Source of the DNA: Phycisphaerales bacterium UBA1910
GTDB taxonomy: Bacteria; Planctomycetota; Phycisphaerae; Phycisphaerales; UBA1924
Length of the DNA: 11,044 nt
Direction: 5' to 3'
NCBI GenBank assembly: GCA_002337545.1
Contig: DDGE01000059.1
Span: forward strand, 1-11,044
The translations under genes and the position numbers were made by a program. Within the stretch, counting starts at the first letter, position 1, and each line of letters starts with the position of its first letter. Under the pieces are notes generated by a model that made no database searches, was not told the origin of the DNA, and saw only the letters and a list, made by a program, of their open reading frames with translations. Below, one piece after another: positions 1 through 6,249 of the stretch.

Positions 1-2
1 AC

Positions 3-1346
3 ATGATTTGTTCTTCTCGCATGCTCGTTCTTGGTGCTTTGTCCGTCTGCGCTGGCCAGGTGTTGGCGGGTGTTCCGCAGGCGTGGGACATTCAACTGCA
101 GGCACGATCGACGCTGGATTCCGGGATCCCGGGGTACAACCTGCCGTATCCGTCGTCGCTCTCGTCGCAGTATGTTTCGATTGATGAGGACGGCGGGGTC
201 GCGGTGCGTGCGATCCTTAGCGGTCAGGAGGGCATCTTCTATGGCAAGAACGGCGTTGGAGGGATCATCGTTACGGGCAATGGTGGCGGGGACCCGTTCT
301 GGGCCCCCACCCTTGATCTTCGGAACGGTCTGATCGGGATCGAGCAGGGCAGTTTCAGTGATGGCGCGTATCTCTACTCGATCGATGGATCGCTCGTGCG
401 GACATTCAACGCGGGGGGGCCCGAGGGCGTGTCCGGGTTCTCCGGCGTGACGATCACGAGCGATGGTGCGTTGTGCTATCGCGGTGATTTCGGGTTCAGT
501 GTCGACAAAGTGGTGATCGATGAGTACATCGACAACACCCGCACGCAGACGCTCGTTACGGATACCAACTCGGGGTACTCGTTCCTGATCTCGCCCGAGA
601 TCAACGATGCTCGGCAGGTGCTGATGAAGACCTTCCCCACCTCCGGTGCGGCGCAGCGGATCGTGCGCTTTGAGACGGACGGTTCCGCGACAACCGTTGC
701 GGAGACCGGCGCAGAGTTCAACTCGTTCGTGAACTCCACGGCGATCGCGCAGGACGGGGGCGCGGCGTTCAGTGCCCGTCGCTCGAGCGATTCGGTGTGG
801 CAGGTGACGCATTGGGATGGTTCTTCGTTTGTTGCGATCGCTGATGGGAACAACGCGGATATCGATAACGGCTCTCTTGCGAACTTCCCGCCCGTGGTGA
901 ACGACGCGGGCATGACTGCGTTCCGGGCAACGGATATCGCGCATGATTCGACCGCTCTTTGGGTTGGTGATGGCACCGATCTCGTGAAGCTGATTGAGTA
1001 TGACCAGCTGATCGAGACCGATCTGGGGCCGATTGCGTTGGGCTTCGACTTTGGGGGCGATACGGGCCGCCAGGTGATGAACGGCGTGGTTGATATCAAC
1101 AATGCCGGGCAGGTTGCCTTTGCGGCTTTCCTGCGAAACGGGACGATCGGGGTCTTTGTCGCGACCCCCGCGTCGTCGTGCCTCGCGGATTTGAACGGCG
1201 ATGGGTTGCTCGACTTCTTTGATGTCAGCGCGTTCCTCAACGCGTATAACGCGATGGATCCGATCGCGGATTTCACGGGTGATGGGAACTTCGATTTCTT
1301 CGATGTGTCTGGCTTCCTGAATGCTTTTAACGCTGGTTGTCCCTAA
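3..1346 (+). CDS. Secreted NxxGxxAF-repeat protein with C-terminal GC-type dockerin tail
   Basis: 447 residues as read, but the true start may lie upstream because only two bases precede this ATG; a second in-frame ATG at 21 would leave the signal peptide without a charged n-region. Residues 1-22 look like a Sec signal ending Val-Leu-Ala. The body carries repeated turns of the type I-x-(N/D)-x-x-G-x-x-(A)-(F) at about residues 59, 151, 200, 248, 299 and 364; the best are VNDAGMTAF (299) and INNAGQVAF (365). Spacing is about 48-65 residues, which suggests beta-propeller-like blades. From memory this is the planctomycete family named 'choice-of-anchor tandem repeat NxxGxxAF-containing protein'. 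Residues 393-447 are the shared tail. No catalytic motif is visible, so a binding or structural role outside the cytoplasmic membrane is inferred. The repeat family is likely; the function is unknown. Confidence 0.85.
   Translation: MICSSRMLVLGALSVCAGQVLAGVPQAWDIQLQARSTLDSGIPGYNLPYPSSLSSQYVSIDEDGGVAVRAILSGQEGIFYGKNGVGGIIVTGNGGGDPFWAPTLDLRNGLIGIEQGSFSDGAYLYSIDGSLVRTFNAGGPEGVSGFSGVTITSDGALCYRGDFGFSVDKVVIDEYIDNTRTQTLVTDTNSGYSFLISPEINDARQVLMKTFPTSGAAQRIVRFETDGSATTVAETGAEFNSFVNSTAIAQDGGAAFSARRSSDSVWQVTHWDGSSFVAIADGNNADIDNGSLANFPPVVNDAGMTAFRATDIAHDSTALWVGDGTDLVKLIEYDQLIETDLGPIALGFDFGGDTGRQVMNGVVDINNAGQVAFAAFLRNGTIGVFVATPASSCLADLNGDGLLDFFDVSAFLNAYNAMDPIADFTGDGNFDFFDVSGFLNAFNAGCP
1179..1343 (+). other. 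55-aa GC-type dockerin tail of gene 1 (Asn/Asn type)
   Basis: Two EF-hand-like loops, DLNGDGLLDFFD and DFTGDGNFDFFD, are each followed by a short helix. Position 18 is Asn in both halves (codons aac and aat) and position 21 is Asn in both. Cys opens the segment and Gly-Cys-Pro-stop closes it. Positions 1242-1267 are identical at the DNA level to 6061-6086 in gene 4. Confidence 0.9.
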
Positions 1347-1404
1347 AAAGAGGACCTGTGCGGAGAAATTCAGGGTCCGATACCCCAGATCCATGAAATC
1401 GGGG

Positions 1405-1432
1405 TTGTGGTATGTGTCATGGCGTGTATATT
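1405..1432 (+). promoter_or_regulatory. Candidate sigma-70-type promoter for gene 2
   Basis: TTGTGG (1405-1410) and TATATT (1427-1432) are separated by 16 bases in the gap between genes 1 and 2. The implied transcription start near 1439 leaves a leader of about 75 nt. It is called by eye only. An imperfect hairpin, CCCCAGAT with ATCGGGG (1383-1404), lies just upstream and could help end gene 1 transcription, but it has no clear U-tract. Confidence 0.4.
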
Positions 1433-1443
1433 AAGGTATAGAC

Positions 1444-1464
1444 CCCCGGAGTGTGCGCCCGGGG
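1444..1464 (+). promoter_or_regulatory. Leader hairpin upstream of gene 2
   Basis: CCCCGG (1444-1449) and CCGGGG (1459-1464) form a 6-bp all-GC stem around a 9-nt loop. It starts a few nucleotides after the predicted transcription start, so the mRNA would begin with a hairpin. No U-tract follows. Confidence 0.4.
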
Positions 1465-1512
1465 TGGTTTCGATGCCTCACTACCCCGTTTCTCACCAGG
1501 ATCGATGTACAT

Positions 1513-3414
1513 ATGCACCTGAAGAAGATGACACCATTTCGCTGGTATCGCCGCGCCTCCTTTGTGATCTGTTGTGCTGGTCTTTCTGTGCTTGCGCCGG
1601 CGGCGCATGCGCAAGGCAACAACGATGGTCGGACCTTTCCGATGATGAGCACGCCGTTCTCGCCGCCTGAGAATCCGCCGATGGCGGAGCGTCAGATTCT
1701 CGGCAAGATCCTGTTCTGGGATGAGCAGCTCTCAAGCGACAACACGATGTCGTGTGGAACATGCCACATTCCCTCGCACGGCGGGAATGACCCTCGACAG
1801 GGTGTGAACCCGGCGTTTGATGGTGTGTTTATGACGGAGGACGATGTCGCTGGTTCGCCCGGTCTGATTCTCCAGGACGAGAGCGGTGAGTATCTCCGCA
1901 GTGTGCTCTTTGAGCTGCAGCCCCAGGCCACCCCGCGGCGATCGATGCCGAACTTCATGGGGCCGATGACGAACAACCTCTTCTGGGATGGTCGCGCGCA
2001 GGTGATCTTTGGGAGCACGCCGGAAGAGAACGAGTTCTTCACTGATCCGGTTACGGGCGAGGTTCTGTCAGTGACTGGCGTAGCGGCGACGGAGATTCAG
2101 TCGCTGCACCCGTTGATGAACGACATCGAGATGGCGACCCAGAATCGGGATTGGGTGGAACTGCTGAACAAGGTTGAGCAGATGAAGCCGCTGGCGCTTG
2201 CGAGCGATATCCCTCAGGACATGCTCGACGCGATCGCGCAGTACCCGAGCTACCCGGAGTTGTTTGAGCAGGCGTTTGGCACCCCGGAGGTGACTGCGGG
2301 TCGGATTGCGTTTGCTCTTGCGAACTATCAGCGCACGCTCGTTCCCAACGAGACGCCTTGGGACAAGTGGAATGAGGGTGATGACAACGCGATGACCCCC
2401 GACCAGCTCGCGGGCTGGGAGATCTATAACGATGCGGTGAACGGGTGTGTGAACTGCCATGTTCCCCCGAACTTCACGACCTTCGATTTCACGGTGAACG
2501 GAGTGCGTCCGCCCTTCGAGGATTTGGGGCGTGCGGGAGTCTCGGGATCGAACCCTGAGCGTGGCATGTTCAAGATGGCGACGATTCGCAACTCTGGGCT
2601 TCGTGACCGGTTCATGCACACGGGCGGGCTTGCGACGCTCGATGAGGTGTTCGATTTCTACGGGCACCGCAATGGTCTTGCGCCGCATCCGGACAACCGC
2701 GACTTCCGTCTGAATGCACCGATCCTGTTCACACCCAGTGCTGAGGAGCTCGTGAAGGAGTTCATCAACGGAGCGCTGACTGATCCGCGTCTTGCGAATG
2801 AGGAGTATCCGTTCGATCGTCCGAAGCTTCACTCGGAGCTTGCTGAGACCAACCCGATGATCATGCAGGGTGGTCTGGCAGGGACTGGCGGGTTCTCGCC
2901 GAAGATCATCGCGGTCACGCCTCCGAATATCGGGAACGATGAGTTCAAGGTCGGGGTGGACTATGCGCTTGGGGGTGCTCAGGCGTGGGTCTCGATCTCA
3001 GAGTCACCGCCTACGAACGGGATCGTTGCCCCGGACATGCTGCTGGGCCCGATCACGCTCAACGGGATGAGCGCGGGAGACGGGTATGGAACGATGTTCT
3101 ATCCGCTCATGGACCCGTCGCTCGATGGGGTGGCGATGTACATGCAATGGATGATCGCGGACCCGAACGCTCCTGATGGCTTTGCCCGCTCTGATATCGC
3201 GGAGGTAACTCCGTTCTGCTCGATGATCGCGTCGTGCGCACCCGTGTGTGTTGCGGACTTCGACGAGAACGGGTCGCTGGACTTCTTTGATGTCTCGATC
3301 TTCATCGGTGCGTATAACCAGGACGATCCGATCGCGGATCTTGACGGCAACGGCGTGTTTGACTTCTTTGATGTGAGTGCGTTTATCAACGCGTTTGCGA
3401 AGGGATGCCCCTGA
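1513..3414 (+). CDS. Di-haem cytochrome c peroxidase / MauG-family protein with GC-type dockerin tail
   Basis: 633 residues from ATG 1513, chosen because it gives a good Sec signal (residues 1-33, Arg-rich n-region, Ala-His-Ala cleavage) and has AGGA at 1498-1501; an upstream in-frame GTG at 1453 only adds an unlikely leader. Two c-type haem motifs are visible: Cys-Gly-Thr-Cys-His at residues 81-85 and Cys-Val-Asn-Cys-His at 312-316, with the family signatures LFWDGRA (156-162) and MHTGG (368-372). CCP/MauG enzymes are periplasmic or extracytoplasmic di-haem proteins that reduce H2O2 or, in MauG, modify a partner protein. Tyr383 in the Asp-Phe-Tyr after MHTGG may match the MauG axial Tyr rather than the CCP Met; this needs an alignment. 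Residues about 464-568 form an extra beta module like those of other planctomycete exoproteins. Residues 579-633 are the tail. The enzyme family is secure; the substrate is unknown. Haem loading requires a c-type cytochrome maturation system, which is not in this window. Confidence 0.93.
   Translation: MHLKKMTPFRWYRRASFVICCAGLSVLAPAAHAQGNNDGRTFPMMSTPFSPPENPPMAERQILGKILFWDEQLSSDNTMSCGTCHIPSHGGNDPRQGVNPAFDGVFMTEDDVAGSPGLILQDESGEYLRSVLFELQPQATPRRSMPNFMGPMTNNLFWDGRAQVIFGSTPEENEFFTDPVTGEVLSVTGVAATEIQSLHPLMNDIEMATQNRDWVELLNKVEQMKPLALASDIPQDMLDAIAQYPSYPELFEQAFGTPEVTAGRIAFALANYQRTLVPNETPWDKWNEGDDNAMTPDQLAGWEIYNDAVNGCVNCHVPPNFTTFDFTVNGVRPPFEDLGRAGVSGSNPERGMFKMATIRNSGLRDRFMHTGGLATLDEVFDFYGHRNGLAPHPDNRDFRLNAPILFTPSAEELVKEFINGALTDPRLANEEYPFDRPKLHSELAETNPMIMQGGLAGTGGFSPKIIAVTPPNIGNDEFKVGVDYALGGAQAWVSISESPPTNGIVAPDMLLGPITLNGMSAGDGYGTMFYPLMDPSLDGVAMYMQWMIADPNAPDGFARSDIAEVTPFCSMIASCAPVCVADFDENGSLDFFDVSIFIGAYNQDDPIADLDGNGVFDFFDVSAFINAFAKGCP
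3247..3411 (+). other. 55-aa GC-type dockerin tail of gene 2 (asymmetric Gly/Asn type)
   Basis: The loops read DFDENGSLDFFD and DLDGNGVFDFFD. This is the most divergent of the seven tails: position 17 is Ile in both halves instead of Leu, position 18 is Gly in the first half and Asn in the second, and the segment ends Ala-Lys-Gly-Cys-Pro. It is the only tail that breaks half-to-half identity at position 18. Confidence 0.88.
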
Positions 3415-3453
3415 TCATTGGGTCGGCGTCGGTTTTCTCTTACCGGACGAGAC

Positions 3454-3479
3454 AAGCTCCCGAAGTCGGGGGCTTTTTT
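3454..3479 (+). terminator. Rho-independent terminator after gene 2
   Basis: AGCTCCCG (3455-3462), loop AAGT and CGGGGGCT (3467-3474) make an 8-bp stem with one G-U pair. The closing T (3474) and five more form a T run to 3479. The site starts 40 nt after the gene 2 stop codon and before the promoter of gene 3. Confidence 0.9.
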
Positions 3480-3480
3480 C

Positions 3481-3509
3481 TTCGGTATTTGGGGTTTGCG
3501 TGGTACACT
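3481..3509 (+). promoter_or_regulatory. Candidate promoter for gene 3 (extended -10)
   Basis: TACACT (3504-3509) is preceded by TGG (3501-3503), giving an extended -10 element. A weak -35, TTCGGT (3481-3486), lies 17 bases upstream. It sits directly after the gene 2 terminator, which fits an independent transcription start. Predicted leader is about 50 nt. Confidence 0.5.
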
Positions 3510-3566
3510 CGGTTTCGGAGCCGGGACGATGAAGTGTTTTCTTGTGCGCTCGTCGAAGGAGTGAGT

Positions 3567-4577
3567 ATGTTTCAGGTTAAAAACGCGGGTCTGATCACGA
3601 TGATGGGGTTGGCGCTCGCGTCGGCCGGTTCTTTTGCTTTCGCGGATGAGATGGTTGTGCAAAACGACACGCTCACGAACGGGAGCACAGCCGCGATCTG
3701 TCCCTGCTTTACGGGTGGCGAAGAGGCCGCGGTCTGGTTGACCTCGCCTTGTGACGGGACGATTGTGGGCATCCAGATTTTCTGGCGTTCGTTGCTCGGC
3801 GGGCAGAACCCCTCGCTTGAGGACGAGATCATTATCTACGAGGGCGGGACCTTCCCGAACCCTGGCCCTGTGAAGGATGCCTTTCTTGGGCCGGCGCTGC
3901 AGGACGGCGGGCTCAACGAGTTTCGGTATGAGGATGAGAACCAGACTGTTCCGATCTCGATCCCTGTGAGCGCGGGTGAAGAGTTTGTCGTCTCGCTGAA
4001 GTTCTTCAACACGAACAACACGGATCCGTCGCTGCCGAGCATCGTTTCAGATGCGAATGGTTGCCAGCCGGGTAAGAACGCGGTGAAGGTCAATGGTGCT
4101 TTCTGGGCGGACGCGTGTTCGCTTGGCGTGTCTGGTGACTGGGTCATCCGTGCGATCGTTGATTGCGGCGGCGAGCCGGTGGGCGCGGCATGCCTTCCCG
4201 ATGGTTCGTGCATGAACGGGCTGACAGAGTCTGAGGCGGTAGCGATGGGCGGATCGTGGAACGGTGCCGGCTCGGATTGCGCGGATGTGCAGTGTCTGGG
4301 CGCGTGCTATGTTCCGGCGACGGATCAGTGCCTGCAGTTTGACTCGGCGACCTGTGATCTCGTTGGCGGGATCTGGGCCGGTCCGGGCACGGCGGATTGC
4401 GTGAACCCGTGTCTTGCGGATCTCAACGGCGACGGGAACCTGAACTTTTTCGATGTCTCGGCGTTCCTGACCGCGTATCAACAGATGAACCCGCTGGCGG
4501 ACTTCAATGGAGACGGTGAGTACAACTTCTTTGATGTCAGCGAGTTCCTGACTGCGTACAACGAGGGCTGCCCCTGA
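3567..4577 (+). CDS. Secreted beta-sandwich protein with two Cys-rich repeats and GC-type dockerin tail
   Basis: 336 residues. The start is fixed by a strong Shine-Dalgarno, GAAGGAG at 3555-3561, five bases before ATG 3567; the longer open frame back to 3405 overlaps gene 2 and is ignored. Residues 1-26 are a Sec signal ending Ala-Phe-Ala. Residues about 27-200 are beta-rich, with Cys pairs and a closing Gly-Asp-Trp-Val-Ile-Arg-Ala strand, like jelly-roll exoprotein domains. Two short Cys-rich units follow (about 206-243 and 245-281), of the type GAC-x-LPDG-x-C ... GG-x-W ... DC, familiar from planctomycete secreted proteins. The first unit has Glu-Ala where Glu-Cys is usual, so one Cys appears lost. 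Residues 282-336 are the tail. No catalytic motif is seen; carbohydrate or surface binding is possible but unproven. Confidence 0.88.
   Translation: MFQVKNAGLITMMGLALASAGSFAFADEMVVQNDTLTNGSTAAICPCFTGGEEAAVWLTSPCDGTIVGIQIFWRSLLGGQNPSLEDEIIIYEGGTFPNPGPVKDAFLGPALQDGGLNEFRYEDENQTVPISIPVSAGEEFVVSLKFFNTNNTDPSLPSIVSDANGCQPGKNAVKVNGAFWADACSLGVSGDWVIRAIVDCGGEPVGAACLPDGSCMNGLTESEAVAMGGSWNGAGSDCADVQCLGACYVPATDQCLQFDSATCDLVGGIWAGPGTADCVNPCLADLNGDGNLNFFDVSAFLTAYQQMNPLADFNGDGEYNFFDVSEFLTAYNEGCP
4410..4574 (+). other. 55-aa GC-type dockerin tail of gene 3 (Thr/Thr type)
   Basis: The loops are DLNGDGNLNFFD and DFNGDGEYNFFD. Position 18 is Thr in both halves through different codons (acc, act), and position 9 is Asn in both. 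Position 8 of the second half is Tyr rather than Phe, and the segment ends Asn-Glu-Gly-Cys-Pro. Confidence 0.9.
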
Positions 4578-4598
4578 GCGAAGCACATGGGCGTCTGT

Positions 4599-4628
4599 TT
4601 GGCCAATATTCGGTCTTCGGATCATATT
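4599..4628 (+). promoter_or_regulatory. Weak candidate promoter for gene 4
   Basis: TTGGCC (4599-4604) and CATATT (4623-4628) are spaced by 18 bases in the 208-base gap between genes 3 and 4. If used, it gives a leader of about 155 nt containing both hairpins described below. A competing -35-like TTGAAA at 4712-4717 has only a poor -10 match (GAAGAT, 4736-4741). Confidence 0.3.
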
Positions 4629-4647
4629 CGCGTGAATTCAGGGGTGC

Positions 4648-4665
4648 TTGCCCCATCTGGGGCAA
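4648..4665 (+). promoter_or_regulatory. Perfect GC hairpin in the gene 3-gene 4 gap
   Basis: TTGCCCC (4648-4654), loop ATCT and GGGGCAA (4659-4665) form a perfect 7-bp stem, 70 nt after the gene 3 stop. Without a U-tract on either strand it is not a standard terminator. It may act as an mRNA 3'-end structure for gene 3 or as part of the gene 4 leader. Confidence 0.5.
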
Positions 4666-4741
4666 CCCTCCACGCCGAGTCGCCGAATACCATCACACGG
4701 GCATTCGCCCATTGAAACGAGACTTTTTGAACCTCGAAGAT

Positions 4742-4764
4742 CGAGCGGGGCCTCTTCCCGCTCG
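4742..4764 (+). promoter_or_regulatory. Leader hairpin 27 nt upstream of gene 4
   Basis: CGAGCGGG (4742-4749), a 7-nt loop and CCCGCTCG (4757-4764) form a perfect 8-bp stem. The ribosome binding site (AGGGAGAG, 4777-4784) stays free, so it is more likely a stability or attenuation element than a direct block of translation. Confidence 0.5.
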
Positions 4765-4791
4765 TGATTGGAACTTAGGGAGAGCATGAAC

Positions 4792-6165
4792 ATGAAGCGC
4801 GCAATGTGTGGGTGTCTGCTGATCGCCGCTGCCGGATCCTCGGCGTCGGCCCAGCTGACTACGGAACTCTTTATCTCGGGCATTGATCGCCCGGTCTTCA
4901 TGACCCACGCCGGCGACGGCTCGGGTCGTACTTTTATCATCGAGCAGGAGGGCGCGATCCGCATCGTTGATGCCGCTGGCAATCTGCTGCCCACCCCGTT
5001 CCTGGACATCGACGGCACGGTCGTCGGCGGTGACTCGGGCGGCAACGAGCAGGGGCTCCTTGGTCTCGCGTTCCACCCGGACTATGCGAACAACGGCCGC
5101 TTCTTTGTGAACTACACCGGGTCTGGTGGGGACACCCGCGTTGCGGAGTATCAGGTCTCTGCTGGCAATCCTGATGTTGCGGATGCCTCGTCCGGCGATG
5201 TGATCATGTTCATCGATCAGCCCTTCTCCAACCACAACGGCGGGTGGATTGACTTTGGTCCCGACGGCTACCTCTACATCGGGATGGGTGACGGCGGTTC
5301 GGCGAACGACCCCGGCAACCGAGCGGGCAATCTGTTGCAGCCCCTGGGCAAGCTTCACCGCATCGATGTCGATGGTACCGATGCGTTCCCCGCGGACCCG
5401 AACCAGGATTACGCGATCCCTGCGGACAACCCGTTCGTCGGCGACGCGAGCGCGATCCCTTCGATCTGGGCGTATGGGCTCCGCAACCCTTGGCGTACGA
5501 GCTTTGATACCGAGACCGGCGATCTCTGGATCGCGGATGTTGGTCAGAATGTTCGCGAGGAAGTGAACTTCCAGTCGGTCGATTCGACCGGCGGCGAGCA
5601 CTACGGGTGGCGTTGCCGCGAGGGATTCCGCTCGACGGGTCTTTCGTGTGGTTCGACATCCGGGTTCACTGAGCCCGTGCACGATTACTCGCACGGCGCG
5701 AACGGCTGTTCGATCACGGGCGGGTACGCGTACCGTGGTTGTGAGCTTGGTGACGAGTATGCCGGTTTGTACTTCTTCTCCGACTACTGCTCGGGCCGCA
5801 TCTGGACACTCGATAAGGACGACGGGTTTGCGAATACCCTCGAGTTCCTGTCCGGGTTCAATGTCAGCTCGTTTGGGCAGATGGAGAACGGTGAGCTGCT
5901 TGTCGCGGACCTGTTCGCTGGCCGCGTGTACAAGATCACCAACCCGAGCAACCCCGATTCTGACGGCGACGGTGTCCCTGATTCGTGTGACGAAGCGTGC
6001 TTGCCCGACCTGAACGGAGACGGCGCACTGGATTTTTTCGATGTCAGCGCATTCCTGAATGCGTATAACGCGATGGATCCGATCGCTGACTTCACCGGTG
6101 ACGGCATGTTCAACTTCTTCGATGTGAGCGCGTTCCTCAACGCGTTCAACGCGGGCTGCCCGTAA
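4792..6165 (+). CDS. PQQ-dependent sugar dehydrogenase (glucose/sorbosone dehydrogenase fold) with GC-type dockerin tail
   Basis: 457 residues from ATG 4792, nine bases after GGAG (4779-4782); ATG 4786 in the same frame is the alternative, but it sits only three bases from that site. Residues 1-20 are a Sec signal ending Ser-Ala-Ser-Ala before Gln. Residues about 22-380 match the soluble PQQ aldose dehydrogenase six-bladed propeller: Asn-His-Asn-Gly-Gly at 147-151, where His148 fits the catalytic base of sGDH-type enzymes, a GDGG motif nearby, GLRNPWR at 229-235, and DVGQN then EEVN. The family oxidises aldoses to lactones outside the cytoplasm and passes electrons to quinones or cytochromes; the substrate here is unknown. 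Extra cysteines (Trp-Arg-Cys-Arg-Glu and later) suggest internal disulfides, as in HHIP-like members. Residues 389-400 (DSDGDGVPDSCD) are a single thrombospondin-3-like Ca motif joining the propeller to the tail (403-457). Confidence 0.92.
   Translation: MKRAMCGCLLIAAAGSSASAQLTTELFISGIDRPVFMTHAGDGSGRTFIIEQEGAIRIVDAAGNLLPTPFLDIDGTVVGGDSGGNEQGLLGLAFHPDYANNGRFFVNYTGSGGDTRVAEYQVSAGNPDVADASSGDVIMFIDQPFSNHNGGWIDFGPDGYLYIGMGDGGSANDPGNRAGNLLQPLGKLHRIDVDGTDAFPADPNQDYAIPADNPFVGDASAIPSIWAYGLRNPWRTSFDTETGDLWIADVGQNVREEVNFQSVDSTGGEHYGWRCREGFRSTGLSCGSTSGFTEPVHDYSHGANGCSITGGYAYRGCELGDEYAGLYFFSDYCSGRIWTLDKDDGFANTLEFLSGFNVSSFGQMENGELLVADLFAGRVYKITNPSNPDSDGDGVPDSCDEACLPDLNGDGALDFFDVSAFLNAYNAMDPIADFTGDGMFNFFDVSAFLNAFNAGCP
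5998..6162 (+). other. 55-aa GC-type dockerin tail of gene 4 (Asn/Asn type)
   Basis: The loops read DLNGDGALDFFD and DFTGDGMFNFFD. Position 18 is Asn in both halves (aat, aac) and position 21 is Asn in both. Position 9 differs between halves (Asp, Asn). The protein sequence is almost that of gene 1, and 26 bases (6061-6086) are identical to gene 1. Confidence 0.9.
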
Positions 6166-6192
6166 GCCCATGGTGTGAACCAGACACATACC

Positions 6193-6221
6193 CCCGCCCG
6201 GCTGAAACATGCCGGGCAGGG
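6193..6221 (+). terminator. Terminator-like hairpin between genes 4 and 5
   Basis: GCCCGGC (6196-6202), an 8-nt loop and GCCGGGC (6211-6217) form a perfect 7-bp stem, extended by CCC/GGG across one bulged A. Only TCTTTC follows, so termination would be weak. It may end gene 4 or act in the leader of gene 5, since it finishes 28 nt before the gene 5 start. I see no convincing promoter before gene 5. Confidence 0.55.
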
Positions 6222-6249
6222 TCTTTCACTACAGGAGGGGGAGTCAATC

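Noticed and set aside
1179..1343. Tail read as a PEP-CTERM, LPXTG or autotransporter C-terminal anchor
   Set aside because: There is no hydrophobic membrane segment, no basic terminal cluster, no sorting motif and no barrel. The two Asp-rich loops fit EF-hand/dockerin repeats instead.
1453..1512. Upstream extension of gene 2 to an in-frame GTG at 1453
   Set aside because: It would put 20 unlikely residues ahead of a complete signal peptide and would start inside the leader hairpin.
1546..1575. Arg-Arg pair in the gene 2 signal peptide as a Tat signal
   Set aside because: The residues after Arg-Arg do not follow the Tat consensus (no Phe-Leu-Lys at the expected places), and c-type cytochromes are exported unfolded by Sec before haem attachment.
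2068..2832. 254-codon minus-strand frame inside gene 2, and similar minus frames at 476-1276, 5784-6665, 7552-8235 and 8595-9161
   Set aside because: All are fully or largely covered by well-supported + strand genes. Several show the antisense mirror of the tail (runs such as ALRNALTSKK), which confirms they are shadows.
4693..6210. 505-codon open frame on the minus strand opposite gene 4, rich in Arg, Val and Ile
   Set aside because: It is an antisense shadow of a clear PQQ dehydrogenase in GC-rich codons. It has no family motif, no signal peptide, and would end over the gene 4 leader.
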